DNA of 64,000 bases from Nissolia schottii (Eukaryota > Streptophyta > Magnoliopsida > Fabales > Fabaceae): assembly GCA_003254905.1 (NCBI GenBank), contig QANU01016365.1:490212-554211 (forward strand), in the 5' to 3' direction. This document shows, one piece after another, positions 30,190-42,745 of the stretch. The stretch's first letter is position 1; each line of letters starts with the position of its first letter. Below the pieces are notes generated by a model. It did not search any database and had not been told where the DNA came from. It saw only the letters and a list, made by a program, of their open reading frames with translations. Position numbers and translations under genes: made by a program.

Positions 30190-32183
30190 TAAGGGCTAGC
30201 TAAAGGAACCACTCCGGTAAGGAAGCGACGTGAGAAGCAAAAGACATTACATCCTTTCAGCGTTTTCCAAAATATGGCCAGTAAGGAATTTTGGGGACCA
30301 AAATTGTTTAAAGGGGAAGTCTCACGCGAGACACCATGTGCATCTCGCACGAGACGCAGGTTAGAATGCACATTTTTGCATTTTTTGGGGCTAAGAGAGG
30401 GCCCGACCTAGCCCTTTGGCGACCCTTCTCCTATAAATAGAGCTCTCCTCCCCCATCCAACTCACTCAGAGTCTGAAGCTTTTCTTCTCTATTAGAACAA
30501 GTTTCTGCTCATTTCTTCTATCCCTCTTAGGTTGGTAACCATTCTTTCTTTTAAGATGGCCTAGGGTAGTAGGCCCTGGCATCGCCGTCGTGTTGGTCGT
30601 CGTCCACGGTGGTCCACAAGATGTCGTGGCGATGCTGGAGCACCATAGCGATGCCAGAATCGCTACCGCAAGGCCTACCAGTTAAAAGATTTATTTTATG
30701 GGTTTTTGATGGGGTTTTGGTTGGCTTTCCAGGTGCCAACGCCACACTGCTAGGAGCCCCAATGCCAGTGTTCCTCTATTCCGCGACATTGAAGGTGAGT
30801 AGCGGTCCTGGTGCATCGATGGTCTCACTTCGGTGGTTCACAATAAAGTCAGTTATGTTATAACATGCTAGTAGCTAATTAGTTATTCATATACATGTTC
30901 AATAGATGTTATGCTTATGTGATAGGCTATATATGCCATGTGTTTGTATTTATGTTATGTTATATATGCTATGCCATGTTATGTTAGGATAGAGACCTAA
31001 ACCTTTAGACAATATATCCTTTAGATTAGCTTGATTAGGATTAGGTAATAAGACTTTAAATAAAGACTCCGGTTAAGGCATGGACACTAACAGACTTAAG
31101 ATGTCCGTTGTGACGCATTTCTCTTACGTGGGAATCATGTCCTAAGTGTGGGACCTTATTTCTTGAGTTTGAACTAATAAACAAGATTAGTTAAGTAAGA
31201 CACACTTGACATAACTAGTAGCCTTAGGCCTTAAAAACATGGATAATCAAAGACATCCCCTTAAAAGACTTTACAAATAGTAGATCATAGGATAAATGAC
31301 TTAGATCAGTGCGGGGTCAATGATCTCGCAACCCAAGCTCAGTAGTAGATAGCTATGAGCGCCAGGCTCCTCATATTTTGGCATTTGTGCCCTTCCAGAT
31401 TTAGCAGATTAGGTGAGCGCTAGGCTCCTCAAACTAGGTTACGTGTAACCTCACAGATATCCGGGTTGCGTGTGTAGCGGAATCACCCGAATTCATCCTA
31501 GTGAAGCGGGGTCGAGCTGCAACTCCCTCGAATTGTGCTCCTCTGCTAGGGACATGAGCATACGTACAATTTTACTTTCCAGTTATTAGCGCAATTTATT
31601 CCAGTTATCCAATTCATTCAATTTTATCGGTTATTCCTGTATTCAACATCTTTAGATATATACAATTATTTCAGTTACTTCAATTCCTTTTATATATCAG
31701 TTATGTTTTATTTGTCAGTTTGTTTCTTTAGTATATGTGTATATGTATCTATATGTCATTATATGTAGTATGTGCTATTTGAGTGGTACCGAGGTACCCA
31801 CCACTGAGTTGACAACTCACTCCTCTGTCAAAACATTTTCAGATTTGGCTGAGACTAGTGAGAACGATCCTAGTGAGCGAGGATTTTAGATTTCAATGAT
31901 AAAATCTGCTTCGCAGTGGGGACTACTGAGTAGTTACAGTCATGCTCCAGACACCTAGGGTAGGGCCCATAATATAGCTTTATGTATTTCAGTTCAGACA
32001 TTATTATTATGTAACCTATTTATATTTTAGTTCAGTAGATGTAAACAGTTTTCAGTTATTAATTAATGAATAAGCCAGTATTTGTTTATCATTTGCATTT
32101 ATTACATGTTTTAGTATGCCACGTCAGTGCTTCCGTAGGGAAGTAGCCCTACTTGCGGTCACATCCTAAGTTGGGGTGTGACA
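30190..32183 (+). mobile_element. Long gypsy-type LTR with promoter
   Basis: A TATA-like tataaatagagctctcctcc lies at about 30432, followed by a CT-rich leader. The distal part repeats the 29520-29820 block, and the element ends ttggggtgtgaca at 32183. Two palindrome-like gtctcacgcgagac / atctcgcacgagac motifs lie at 30319-30355, in the presumptive U3. The 5' border is approximate. Its end directly abuts an unrelated gag-leader fragment, which suggests nesting. Confidence 0.6.
30430..30450 (+). promoter_or_regulatory. TATA box of the gypsy-type LTR
   Basis: The phrase ctataaatagagctctcc sits about 100 bases downstream of the LTR palindromes and before a pyrimidine-rich leader, as expected for the U3/R boundary. 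Confidence 0.5.
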
Positions 32184-32485
32184 AATGTACCCTAGTGGAA
32201 AGCCATATGGTGGCACTGGCATATTCACCATAATTCTTACAAGAGGGGTCATTGGGAAAATTCTTTCTTTTCTTCCTTGTGTTACTTGTGTCAGCACAAG
32301 TTTCATTGACATAGGTAACAAAGGGTGAGCATAATTAATATCACTCTTGTTCACATTGGCATTTGCAGAAGCAGACATTTCTGACACAACAATACCACTT
32401 CACAAACACATAAAAAAGAAAGACACAAGAACTTCCAAACTAAATTCTCACAAAATAATGTCCCACCGGGCGTGTCAATTTATTT
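32184..32485 (-). mobile_element. Retrotransposon leader and gag start with primer-binding-like site
   Basis: On the minus strand, just after the LTR at 32486-33112, comes ttgacacgcccggtgggac. This resembles the leader seen in many plant LTR elements that begin translation soon after the 5' LTR. An ORF follows from 32387: MSASANANVNKSDINYAHPL, then LVRIMVNMPVPPYGFPLGY. It is cut at the gypsy LTR end (32183). No zinc knuckle is reached. The family is not certain. Confidence 0.5.
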
Positions 32486-33112
32486 TGTAGGAATTTTGGT
32501 TGATAATGAATTAATGATTGTTCACCACAAAAGTTGGTTTAGAATATCTCAATTTGGGAAATTGAACCCAATTACCTTAATAAGTGAGTTCTCCAGCAAG
32601 AATGCTTACTTGGAAGAAATAAATTTAAGATCAAGATCTCTATAATCGAGAATTTGAAACACAAAGAATCAAAGTATTCAATTGAAAGAAAGATGAAAAA
32701 CAACTTTGATTACAACAAGATGAGTACAGAACACTTCAATTACAAGAAACTAACAAACAAGAAATGAAATGCTAATCCTAAAAATTGAAATGACAGAAAG
32801 CATGTAAATTGGAAATTAATTTATTTTCTCATAAACTCGTGTGTCATGAAGACTGTGAGTGTGTGTGAAGAGTTATAAGTGGAAAATCCGAAGAAAAATT
32901 CTACACTAGTCATGCCTATTTATAGAAATCATGGTCTCTGTGCATGTTTTCCACGTGTACTAGGTGCAGTTGAAGCCCATGGCCCTCAATCCAAGTTGCT
33001 GAGTGCTTCCTCTTAAATCTGCCAAGCAACTTCCTCCTGATTTACTTCCCTGCTTTGGCTCAAAATAACTTCCATGTTTTTTAAATTTCCAATTCAAAAT
33101 GTGGCGCCAACA
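32486..33112 (-). mobile_element. 5' LTR (627 bp)
   Basis: Minus strand: starts TGTTGGCGCC at 33112 and ends CCTACA at 32486, followed by the cacgcccggtgggac leader. TG...CA ends and the adjacent leader support an LTR. No second copy is in the window. Flanking bases gttat (33113-33117) are one side of a possible target duplication. Confidence 0.6.
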
Positions 33113-33190
33113 GTTATTTTTCTCGCTGGATTCTTTGTCATCCTCAAAGTTATTGTCTTGAAAATCCCAATGGCGTGAGAAAAACATACG

Positions 33191-34497
33191 TGGCAAGTAT
33201 ACCATGTTGCTAAGTAATAAAGTATTAGTCTTAGGACCAAACTATCGTTCCCCAAGGGCGGTTATGATTACAAATGCAATAAAAAATTACAACTCTAGAG
33301 TCAAATCACAAAAAGGGATTTCAAGCAATGGAAGTTAAATATGACAAAAATTGAAACACAGATCAAAACAATTGGGAATTGATTCAGCTATGGTTAAGGC
33401 GATTGGGACTCTGATTTTACCACTAATATTTCCCTAATTCTGCTTTCTTTTTTATTCAAGTTATTTCTGAAGGACAACCTAAATTCCTATTCTAACGCAA
33501 GTCTATCTCAATATCATGCGTACCTCCTATGAATGACCCGATTAACTAATCTCTTAAAATTAATCTGGTTCGCCTAGGGATTATGTTATATGAATCCTTT
33601 GGTAGCGTATGAGGCTAAGGGTTGCACCACCCTTTTTTCTTATCTCTAAGAGATAGCTAAGTAATGATCAACTTCTCATTACCACCTAGGTTTCTTTTGT
33701 CAAAGTTTCCCTAAGTTTACCAACAATTCATCAATCGTCAGTTAACGAAAAGCATTAAGCGCAGAGAAATTAATTCACAAACACATCTATATAACATTGA
33801 AATTGGAATTAAGAGAAGATACTAAGGTTACATCATCATACCAATCGAAAGGGAAATTAGTTCATAATGGAAAAACTGAAATTATGAATAAAAGATGAAA
33901 AGATGGAGATATACATAGAAGATGAGCAACCCTTGGAATTGAATCACGACCGAATTGATCTCCTTCCTCGTGGGTTCTTGTGACTCCATGTATGTTCTCT
34001 CACTCTCAACCCCAATGACAGTAAAAGTAGTGAAAAGTATGAATAAATGCGTAATGTGGCCGTGTCTCACGCAAGACACCTTCACTGAGTCTTATTCCTC
34101 GCTCTTTGTTTACTACATCTCGCACGAGACAAGTGAGCATCTCGTGCGAGACGCCTTCAGGATTCCAATATTTTGCTTTCTGTTTTCTTCGTCTCACACG
34201 AGATGAATTCACGTCTCGCGCGAGATAGAACCTTGACATTGCGATTCGTTTGCTATATCGCGCGCGAGATGAATGATGCTCTTTAGGTTTCGCGCGAGAT
34301 GCTTCTCTGACTCTCATTTTAGCTCATTTTCTTTGAATTTCGGGCCCTAAAACACTTAACCACTTATCAAACATGCCAAAGATAAAAAGCTAATTAAATC
34401 CAACCAATCATGCATCAAACTCACTAAGTCCTAACCTATTCTAACTAAAATTTATAGAAAAAAGTAAACAAAGATAACTCTTGTTAGAGAGTTATCA
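33191..34497 (-). mobile_element. Solo gypsy-type LTR with palindrome array
   Basis: Minus strand: starts TGATAACTCTCTAACA (34497) and ends GGTATACTTGCCA (33191). The end phrase and the internal gttccccaaggg block resemble Athila/Diaspora-type legume gypsy LTRs (from memory of the family, not a search). No internal gag/pol accompanies it, so it is probably a solo LTR. A seven-member palindrome cluster lies at 34063-34300. No matching target duplication was found. Confidence 0.5.
34063..34300. repeat. Seven GTCTCGCGCGAGAT-like palindromes
   Basis: Near-palindromes occur at 34063 (gtctcacgcaagac), 34117 (atctcgcacgagac), 34139 (atctcgtgcgagac), 34191 (gtctcacacgagat), 34213 (gtctcgcgcgagat), about 34256 (tcgcgcgcgagat) and about 34289 (ttcgcgcgagat). 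The outer tctc/gaga arms are kept while the centre varies. Two more occur in the neighbouring gypsy LTR (30319-30355). Confidence 0.85.
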
Positions 34498-37400
34498 CTC
34501 AAGTCTTCAATTTGGCCACTCGTTTGAGAAAACGCCTCTTTTTTCTTTGAATCAAAGTAGGTCACCAATCATCTTTTTCTTAGTCACCCATCTCCCTTAT
34601 CGAGATTTTAAATCCTTAGGGTCGACTGTACTGGTTCTATCTCCAAAAAGGTTGCCAAAGCCCTTAATTGAACTTTAAATACTCTCAGATCCTCCTTTTA
34701 CTTAATTACCCTTACGAGGTGGGTCCCTGTGCTTTTTCGGTTTCCTTGATTCATTTTTTTTTGTATAACAACGTGAAACAAGTGACGAATCATTTGAACT
34801 AATCAATCATTAATATTGGATTTGGAATATATCCATTTGATAACATTGGTTATTTGAGACCCTAATCTTTCAGGGACATAATTCTAATCATGCTAGGTTA
34901 GTAAGATTCTTGATAATAAGAGTTAAATGTTGGGATTCATCTCAAGGAAAAAAAAATGTGATTGTGGAGATATTTAACACCAACCAATACTATAGTTTTC
35001 CAAAGAGGAAGAATCTGTATGAGCCGCTACCATTATCCTTATGGTACAATCTTTGATTGATTGAGCCAAAGACTTGAAAGAATGAATGATCACTAATTTG
35101 AAAGAACAAAAAAAGTGCCCGTTATCAATACCCCCAACCCAACAAAAATAAATAAATAAATTAAAAAAATACTAAAAAGACAAACATTCATAATAATGAG
35201 CAGCATCTGTGTCCTTAAAACAAAGACAATGAGCGTTTAAAATATTACAAAGACTGAATCACTATGATGAAGTGATAGATTTCACTTAAAAAAATTAGAA
35301 TTAAAAAATAAAGATAATTCTTCGAAGGATTATATTTTAAAAAAGTCCTTAAATAAAATTTAATTCAAAGCTACTAAATAATTATCCATCAAACATACTT
35401 TAACCATATATTCAACTGACAAGACTGGTCCATTGAATTGGTTTTATCTTCATTGCAATCAAACTTTAAATTGTTCTCAAACAACAATATCAGCATAATT
35501 AATATACTTCTTGCTAACAAAATTCAACCGCAAGATGTAATAAATCCTGTGTTTGTTTTAATTTCAACCTCAGTCACATCAAACATGTGTTATTTATGCA
35601 TGCGTATCTTAACTAAAACTAAACGATATCCCTCCAAGATATCTATAATCTATCTATAATAATGGTCATAATGAACCAATTTTGCTAGCTATGTCACAAA
35701 ACGCTCATACAGTCATATGCAAGGGGGGAAAAAATTATTATTTTTGTAACGCCGTCACCTCGTTTTAAAAATAATCTTTATGCCATCATGAACAATCTTT
35801 GAATTATGTCATCTGAATCTGCAAATTGATACAACTATTTTATGAAATTATCGGATAATTCGAAGTAAAAGAAAATTGAAGGAAAGAAAATTGAAGGGCT
35901 AGAGAGGAGTGTATTGAACTTCCAGCAAGGAATTGACAATTGTTAAAATAAAAAAGTTAACATTTTTTTATTAAATGATATTATTTCTTATCCTTAAATG
36001 GATGAATAATTTTTATCTGTTTGGATTATTTAACTATTTTTTGAATCTTCATGAATTATGATAACACTTTTAACAAATAATTATAGAGTTTAATTGCTAT
36101 GTATTAAGCATGTAAAAGATTTTTATGCTATTATCTACTCAAATTTTGTCGCATAAGTAAAAATAGTTGACTTTATCGCTCATTACTTAAAAATTATAAA
36201 TACAAAATGATTTAATTAAATGACAATATAAAAAACACATAACAATCACACTCACAACTTTAACAATACAAAATTATACCGTCAAAATTGTTTGGATATT
36301 GTAGTATTTGTTAATCCACCGGCCAACATTTATATTTCAAAATTTTGAGAAAAAAATAAGTGGAATTGTAAATGTGATAATAGTAATTTTGCACTCATCG
36401 CAACTTTTATTGTCATGCTGACACGACGTATGTCTTTAAAAGGAATCAGTGGAAACTCTGTTACCTGTCAACAATCTCTAGTTGAAATGTCCCCTTAGTC
36501 TGATACAGCTAAAAATTAGAGAAAGGAAAAGAAAGCAAAGTGGGGATTATTATTATTAAAAGTACTACTACCTATGATTCCTTAAAGATATAGTATAAAT
36601 CAATCATAGCACATGAAGTAATAGGTTTCTTCTTGGTGCAGATGTTGCTGCTCTCAATGATAATATTATGAGTGTGACTATTGACAAATTGCCAAAAACA
36701 ATTAAATCACACTTTGAATTATGAAAAAAACTACATAAAAGGTTTAAATTTTCAATTGATCGAAACATATATCAATAAATCCAAGATGACGCGATTGAGA
36801 TCTTTCATGAATCTGAAGCATGACTTGAGACCACATCAGAAGTCAACAATAATTTCTGAACGCATGAGATGAGCAATGCCTAACTATTTGTAATTACTGT
36901 ACTGTCGTAATTGAGCGTGCAAGGTGACAACAACACTGATGAAGAAAAAAATGAGAACCTACTTCCAATCACATGTATAAAGATTAAACTTCAGCATTAT
37001 TTACGTCAAAATAAATAAAATTAAAATAATAGTTTGCTTAATTACTAAATTTAAAAGTGAATTAAGCATTAAAAATATTTATTTATTAGTTATGATTAAT
37101 TTAAATTTTGTATTTTTACATTGTGTAGAATTCTATGCATATTAAATATTATTAAGTATTTATTCATTTATATTAGTAATTAATAACTTTTTATATTGCT
37201 GACTATTTATTTTATATTAAATATTGTTTATTTAAAATATTTATTTATTATTAAATATTTTTATTTTATTTTATTAATTAATTTAATATTATTTATTATT
37301 TTTATTAAAATAAAATAATAGTAAAAAAAAATGAAAGGGATCTTATATGTTAACAACTAATTATGTCGCCCAGACTCCCTAAGTTGGATTAAGTTATCCA

Positions 37401-37990
37401 TTATTTTGATATATAAGGAATATTTATTAGTAAACTTATACAATAAGTTAGCCACAACAAACAATTGATTATTATGTTGTATTGTATTAGTTTATCTTAT
37501 ACGGTGTGTCAAATGAGCCCTAATGATTTGTTTGGCCCATAGTATAATGAGCATAAAGATTAAACATCAACATTATACTTTTGTTCGACACTCTGTATAA
37601 GACAGTATTATATAAAATGGCACAATCTTATATCTTATATATTATATATTATATAAAGTTCATAAAATTAGCATTAATTACTACTAACATTTCTTTCCAT
37701 GTTAATTCTAATTAATTAATAAAATTATATATTAATAGAGTGATTTCATAAAAATATTTTCTAATAATAATGCCACATCAATTTTTAATTAACTCTCAAG
37801 TCAATTTCATCAACCATAACATGAATTTTGTTTTAATCGCTAAGTTATATTTTATTTAATTCTATTTTGTTTGACATGTTTTCAATCTTCTCCAAATCCT
37901 TGTTAATTCGATTATTTTTGTTTAAACAATTTCTCTCATTCTAAAATATTCCTCTTATTACCTATAAATATTTGTGTTTTGAGCTCATGT
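34498..37990. other. AT-rich spacer without genes
   Basis: Long A/T tracts, with no frame showing protein features. A region at 36640-36880 has short open stretches (for example ADVAALNDNIMSVTIDKLPK) that I cannot assign. Very AT-rich DNA at 37050-37330 is simple-sequence-like. Confidence 0.4.
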
Positions 37991-38013
37991 CTCTCATTTA
38001 TTTTTTGTTCTTT

Positions 38014-38197
38014 TTTTTTTTAGGTTGCCTACCCGGTATTCAAGGCTTAGCCTTAACTAATCCGGGCCGACCAGGGTCGCGCACCTGGCTATGGCGGGTG
38101 AGTCTCTCAGCGGAATATGTGCGTTCACAAGGTCTCGAACTCGGGACCTTGCTTAAGCGATACCAAGTCGCTTACCACTTGGACCAACCCCCGTTGG
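38014..38197 (-). mobile_element. tRNA-derived SINE, copy 1
   Basis: Minus strand begins near ccaacgggggttggtccaag and continues with a box A (tggtccaagtggtaag) and a box B (gagttcgagacc). It then shows a tRNA-unrelated body and ends in poly-A (the T-run at 38014). The 17-base direct repeat tttattttttgttcttt flanks it (37997-38013 and 38198-38214). A second copy is at 40630-40818. The short length, RNA polymerase III boxes and target duplication are decisive. Confidence 0.92.
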
Positions 38198-38214
38198 TTT
38201 ATTTTTTGTTCTTT

Positions 38215-40305
38215 GGTTTCAATAGTTTCATATTTTATTTTTATTCTTTTATAGCATCAAAAGATATGGAGATATGTCTCTCGTTAATATTTCAATTTTA
38301 AATCTCTAATTTTTTTTATATATTTTCGGACTCATTAATCAGTGAATGTAGTTTCCTCACCTTCTAAACCAGCTTGCACATATATTTGCTTTAGGAATTG
38401 TCGATTAACAAATGTATTTATATGAAGTAACGTAAATCAGTTAAAGATCAAAATATATTATTACAATTAAGAAATTTTTTTAAAATATTTTAATTTTATT
38501 TAATATTAATTATATTTTTCATATATTTATCATTGTAAATATTTAATCACCCGTGCATTCCACGGGTAAATATACTAAAATACTATGATTTTAACTATCA
38601 GTTAGTGTAACCAATGTATTGTTAGCTTATTCGTTAATCACCCCTTACATGTTAAAACTACATGTAACTCAATGAACCCTTAAAACGGCGGATTATGATT
38701 TATTAGACTGTGCATAAGGTTATTTGTTTATTCATTTGTTTCTCTCTCTCCCCCTCCCCCTTTCATCCATGTTTTAATATTTATGAAAATGATAATAAAA
38801 TATATAAATAATAATCAAAAGTATTAAATAATAATCAAAAGTATTAAATAATAATAATAAATTATTTACATGTATAAATAATGTACATAAATTATACCTA
38901 TATATAATATAAATTAAAAATAATTTTTTTGAGGGGATAAATTAAAAATAATTTAAACAATTACAATTAAAAATAATGAATATTAAAAAAATTGTATAAT
39001 TTTTTTATTTATAATTAAATAATTAATTAAAAACTATTTCTTTATTTTAATTTTCTGTTATGTACTCGTAAGAAATCAGAAATATCGAAATATACGTTAG
39101 ATAGAGTATCATTTACTTGTTGTTCTATTTATACCACAATAATAAATACTTATTAAAATTGGAGTAAAAATGTTTTTTTTTTCTTGTTTCGGCTCAAGAT
39201 CTGGTTCATAAACTTTGAGGATAACTAGAGTGGGATATGTAACAAAAACTAAGAAATACTTATAATACTTAACAAATGAGAAGAATTTGAATAATCGTAC
39301 TTTTGTTTCCTATTTTCAATAAGATTTTGTTTCTTATTAGATTTTTTTACTTTTGAATAATTTTTTGTGACAGTAAAAAGATAATTTTTTGGTTGGTGTG
39401 AAAAGATGATATTATCTTATATATAATACTAAACATATGATATTTGCATTTTATCAAAACCTTATATTACGAGGTCTTACTCTATTAGGTCAGACAAATT
39501 TTATCTTATATGCCTTGAATTGTTGTTTTCTCAATATATATGAATATTTTCAAATATTTCATCAAAATTAAAGTATTTCGATAGTGGAATTTACATCTTA
39601 CCGGAAAAAAATAAAGAAAAAAAAACCATATGTAGAATTAACATCAATTTCACGTACTAATGCCGTTGATGTGATTTTATTAACACACAATTGACGACAC
39701 AGATTTTTGTTCAGGATATAATATATAAGTTTTGTAGTCTAGTGTGCTCTTTATGTAAGCTTGACATATTAATTAATTGATAAATCTCAAATTAACCACT
39801 TATAAGGACTGATCAAAGTTTAGTGGAGCACTTTCTTAACAGAAATCACACCAAGCCATGTGTATATAGCCGCCGAAACCAACACACATTCTCTTTTATC
39901 ATTGGTTAGATTAAATAATAAACTCTCAAGCATAAATAAATAGAGCAAGTTGCATGATACATGTTTGGATTTTTGTTAGATTGCCAACTTAATTTCTATT
40001 TGTTATCTTTTGTCTGTTTTCTTTCATTATTTTTTTTTGAAAAAATAATTATAAGGTTGGAGACTGTCTAGAGAGTATAACTATGTAACTTAGTGCTCTG
40101 TATATAGTACACAAGAATTTCTCCAAACATAAAAATAGAGGAAGGCAAACACTAACCCTCAAAGATTACTATAGTCCTCTTTGGATCCTCTCTTTCTTGT
40201 TTTTTTTTTTTACCCTTCTTTATAGGTGAAATGACTTTAAAGCCTGTCTCTTTACTCGACCATAAGTTTTGAACAAACTTCTCTATCGCTAAGTCCTCAT
40301 CCTCG
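38215..40305. other. AT-rich spacer without genes
   Basis: No coding sequence is supported. The motif cccgtgcattccacgggta near 38552 is a small palindrome of the type found at MULE-like element ends, but no partner end was identified. Confidence 0.4.
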
Positions 40306-40560
40306 CACTACTAGAAAACAGAGATTTGTGGCAGAAAATACACTATTAGCAGCAGAAATACATGTTTGTGGCAGAATTTGTAAGAGAATCGCGCTCACCG
40401 GTAAAGTATTTGAAGAAAACTAGTTTGCGATGGACCTGTACTGTCGCAAAACAACATTTCTACCGCAAAAAAAAAATGTTTCTTTCATAATGTGGTTTTG
40501 CCGCAACTTTGCGGCAGAAACAATTTCCTCACAAATTTCGGCAAAAATTTTCCCCTCAAA
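40306..40560 (+). mobile_element. CACTA-type terminus, truncated
   Basis: It begins cactactagaaaacagagat at 40306. Subterminal motifs follow: gtggcagaaa, gcagcagaaa, tttgcgatgg, tgtcgcaaaac, taccgcaaaa, gccgcaac, gcggcagaaac. Both orientations occur, as expected for CACTA subterminal repeats. The other end is missing; a SINE lies just downstream. Confidence 0.65.
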
Positions 40561-40629
40561 AGATTAATTTGCAAATATATATATAATATAATATAAAATT
40601 TTAGGCAATAAATTTTAGCATACTCTACT

Positions 40630-40818
40630 TTTTTTTTTAATGTTGTCTGCCTGGTATTCAAGGCCTAGTCTTGACTAATCTGGGTCGACTCGGGTAGCGC
40701 ACCTGGCTATGACGGGTGAGTCTCCCAGCAAGGATAATTGCGTACACAAGGTCTCGAACTCATGATCTTGCTTAATCGATACCAAGTCGCTTACCACTTG
40801 GACCAACCCCCGTTGGTT
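40630..40818 (-). mobile_element. tRNA-derived SINE, copy 2
   Basis: Closely similar to the 38-kb copy over its full length (ccaacgggggttggtccaag start; box A; box B with one change to gagttcgagacc's neighbour region; tggcatt-type body; T-run on the plus strand). Flanks actctactttttt and acactactttttt form an imperfect target duplication. It is somewhat more diverged than copy 1. Confidence 0.88.
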
Positions 40819-41304
40819 AAACACTACTTTTTTAGTTCTAAACAGTTAATTAGAATGAAAGTTACATAAACAAATAATAATTACAATGACAGTAACATAA
40901 TCATACACTACTTAATTAAATTCCAAACAGTCGATTGCAATGACAATACCAAAAAAAAATATATATACATAACAAATAGTTATAATATTTTGGCCAAAAC
41001 ATTATACATACTATAAACTACTACTGCCATCAGAAATTCATTATTGGTTCGTAACTTTCTCTTTTTGGCTTAGACTCTATATTCAAACTGAACTTTCTAG
41101 TTTCCTTTTTTTTTGCTCTAGTGAGTCTTCCTCTTTTGAATCTGCCACGCTTGAGCTTATACATACTTACTTGAGTTTTGAACCATCACCATCACGTGTT
41201 CTACCATGTCCATTGCTTCTTTGAAAGTTACAACACATTCAATTGACTCATTGTACTTCATCATATCATACGAAGCTAAAACATAATAGGTAAGTGTAAT
41301 TGGA

Positions 41305-41480
41305 TTTTTTTTTGAGGTGTTTGTCGTCGACAGCGACTAATCTCCTTCCAGGCATCACCGAAATAGGTATGTCTCTCCCAAGAAAGTCTTTTTCCATACA
41401 CAGTGCCATGAATCGAACCTCTGACCAAATGATTAAAGAACTCAATCAACTACTAACTGTGCTAGACTTTGTGAGTTTAT
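41305..41480 (-). mobile_element. Second SINE family (box A/B present)
   Basis: Minus strand: gtctagcacagttagtagtt (box A-like), then ggttcgattcatgg (box B), then a body ending caaacacctc plus poly-A (T-run at about 41309). The sequence differs from the other two SINEs. The target duplication is unclear. Confidence 0.65.
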
Positions 41481-41789
41481 TGGAATTGTTCTTGACACAC
41501 AGAGACAAAGAATGTCACATGATCATATGCTTACCATACAATATGAACCAATTCTCTGTTTCTAAATTATATGGTTCACAAAAACTAATTCAAGGTATCT
41601 ATAACAAGTCAAAATCTAAGGTATATATGACACGCATGTTATACTTATATGGTTATTAAAACTATATATCTAGATATGTGGGTATCAAGACTCCAATTAA
41701 AGAAAATCTTCTCCAAATTAAAGCATCTAGCGAATACTTGATCAAATACTTGGGACCCATCCCCCACTTGGAGCAGAATTTCAAACAGC

Positions 41790-42745
41790 GCTGCTAGGTA
41801 CACCCCAAAACTTGTCATCTATGGCGTACATTTGTATACATAGTGAGATTGAGTGCACAAAATTTTGCATACACATGCATAAATTTTTTATATGCGCATG
41901 CACAAACATTTTCAAATACGAAATCAAATCAAACCAGATCTGTAACGTATTAAATGGCGAAAGTAACTGCCCTACTCTTTCTCATTGTAAAGGAACAATA
42001 GCAATGAGAGAGTAATATATATATATATATATATATATATATNAATTAAATCAAATCAATCAAATCAAATCATTTACAATCATTAACACTCATGCTCCCA
42101 CTCATTCTCTAAGCACCTAAACAACTCTCTACCATGCACAAACATTTTAAAGCATATGCATATACTTTTGAATTGACGTGCACAAACTTTTAAACAAACA
42201 GAAACAAAGAGTAAGACAAAAATGAAACAAAAATGAAGAAAATTTTGGTACTCACGTGCACAAACTTTTCAACAAGAATGCACAAATTTTTCTACACATG
42301 CAAAAACTTTTGAACAAACCGAAATAAAAAATATGATGGAAAAGAAAACAAAAGCGAAGACAAAGAAGAAAACTTTGGTGCTCACATACACAAACTTTTG
42401 AATAAGAATGCATAAATTTTCGAACAACTAGAAACAAAGAATATGATGAAAACAAAAACGAAGACGAAGAATAAAACTTTGGTGGTCACATGTACAAATT
42501 TTTCTACGCACATGCACAAATTTTTGAAAAATTAAAAACAACGCATATGATAGAAACAAAAATGAAAACTTTGAGATTCATAACGTATTGTGAAATGAAA
42601 TAAAGAAAATAAAATGAAGAAAGATCGGGGAAGAAGAGAAAAAATTAAGAATAAGAAAGAGAAAAAAAAGAAGAAGAAAGAAGCGCGCCTTGAGAGAAGA
42701 TTGTATAAGAGGTGACAAATTTTAGAGTGTATGCATAATATTTTT
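41790..42745. mobile_element. Non-autonomous TIR element with internal array
   Basis: Left end ggtacaccccaaaacttgtc (about 41797) and the reverse complement of the right end near 42710-42740 (catacactctaaaatttgtc) are related inverted repeats. Inside, variants of cacaaacttttgaacaagaa recur about ten times, the reverse complement of the array at 26150-26640. An (AT)n tract ending in an unresolved base (42043) lies near the centre. No ORF shows protein features. Confidence 0.55.
42013..42043. repeat. (AT)n microsatellite ending in an unresolved base
   Basis: About 14 AT units end in a single n at 42043, the only ambiguous base I noticed, which suggests assembly uncertainty in repeat length. 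Confidence 0.95.

Noticed and set aside
36681..36872. 63-codon ORF with fairly balanced composition
   Set aside because: No motif is recognised, and a different frame in the same region looks equally protein-like; the evidence is insufficient.
37972..38301. 109-codon plus-strand ORF
   Set aside because: It spans the SINE in antisense and has no protein features.
41300..41659. 119-codon plus-strand ORF
   Set aside because: Its first half is the reverse complement of a SINE with box A and box B, and the rest is AT-rich spacer.
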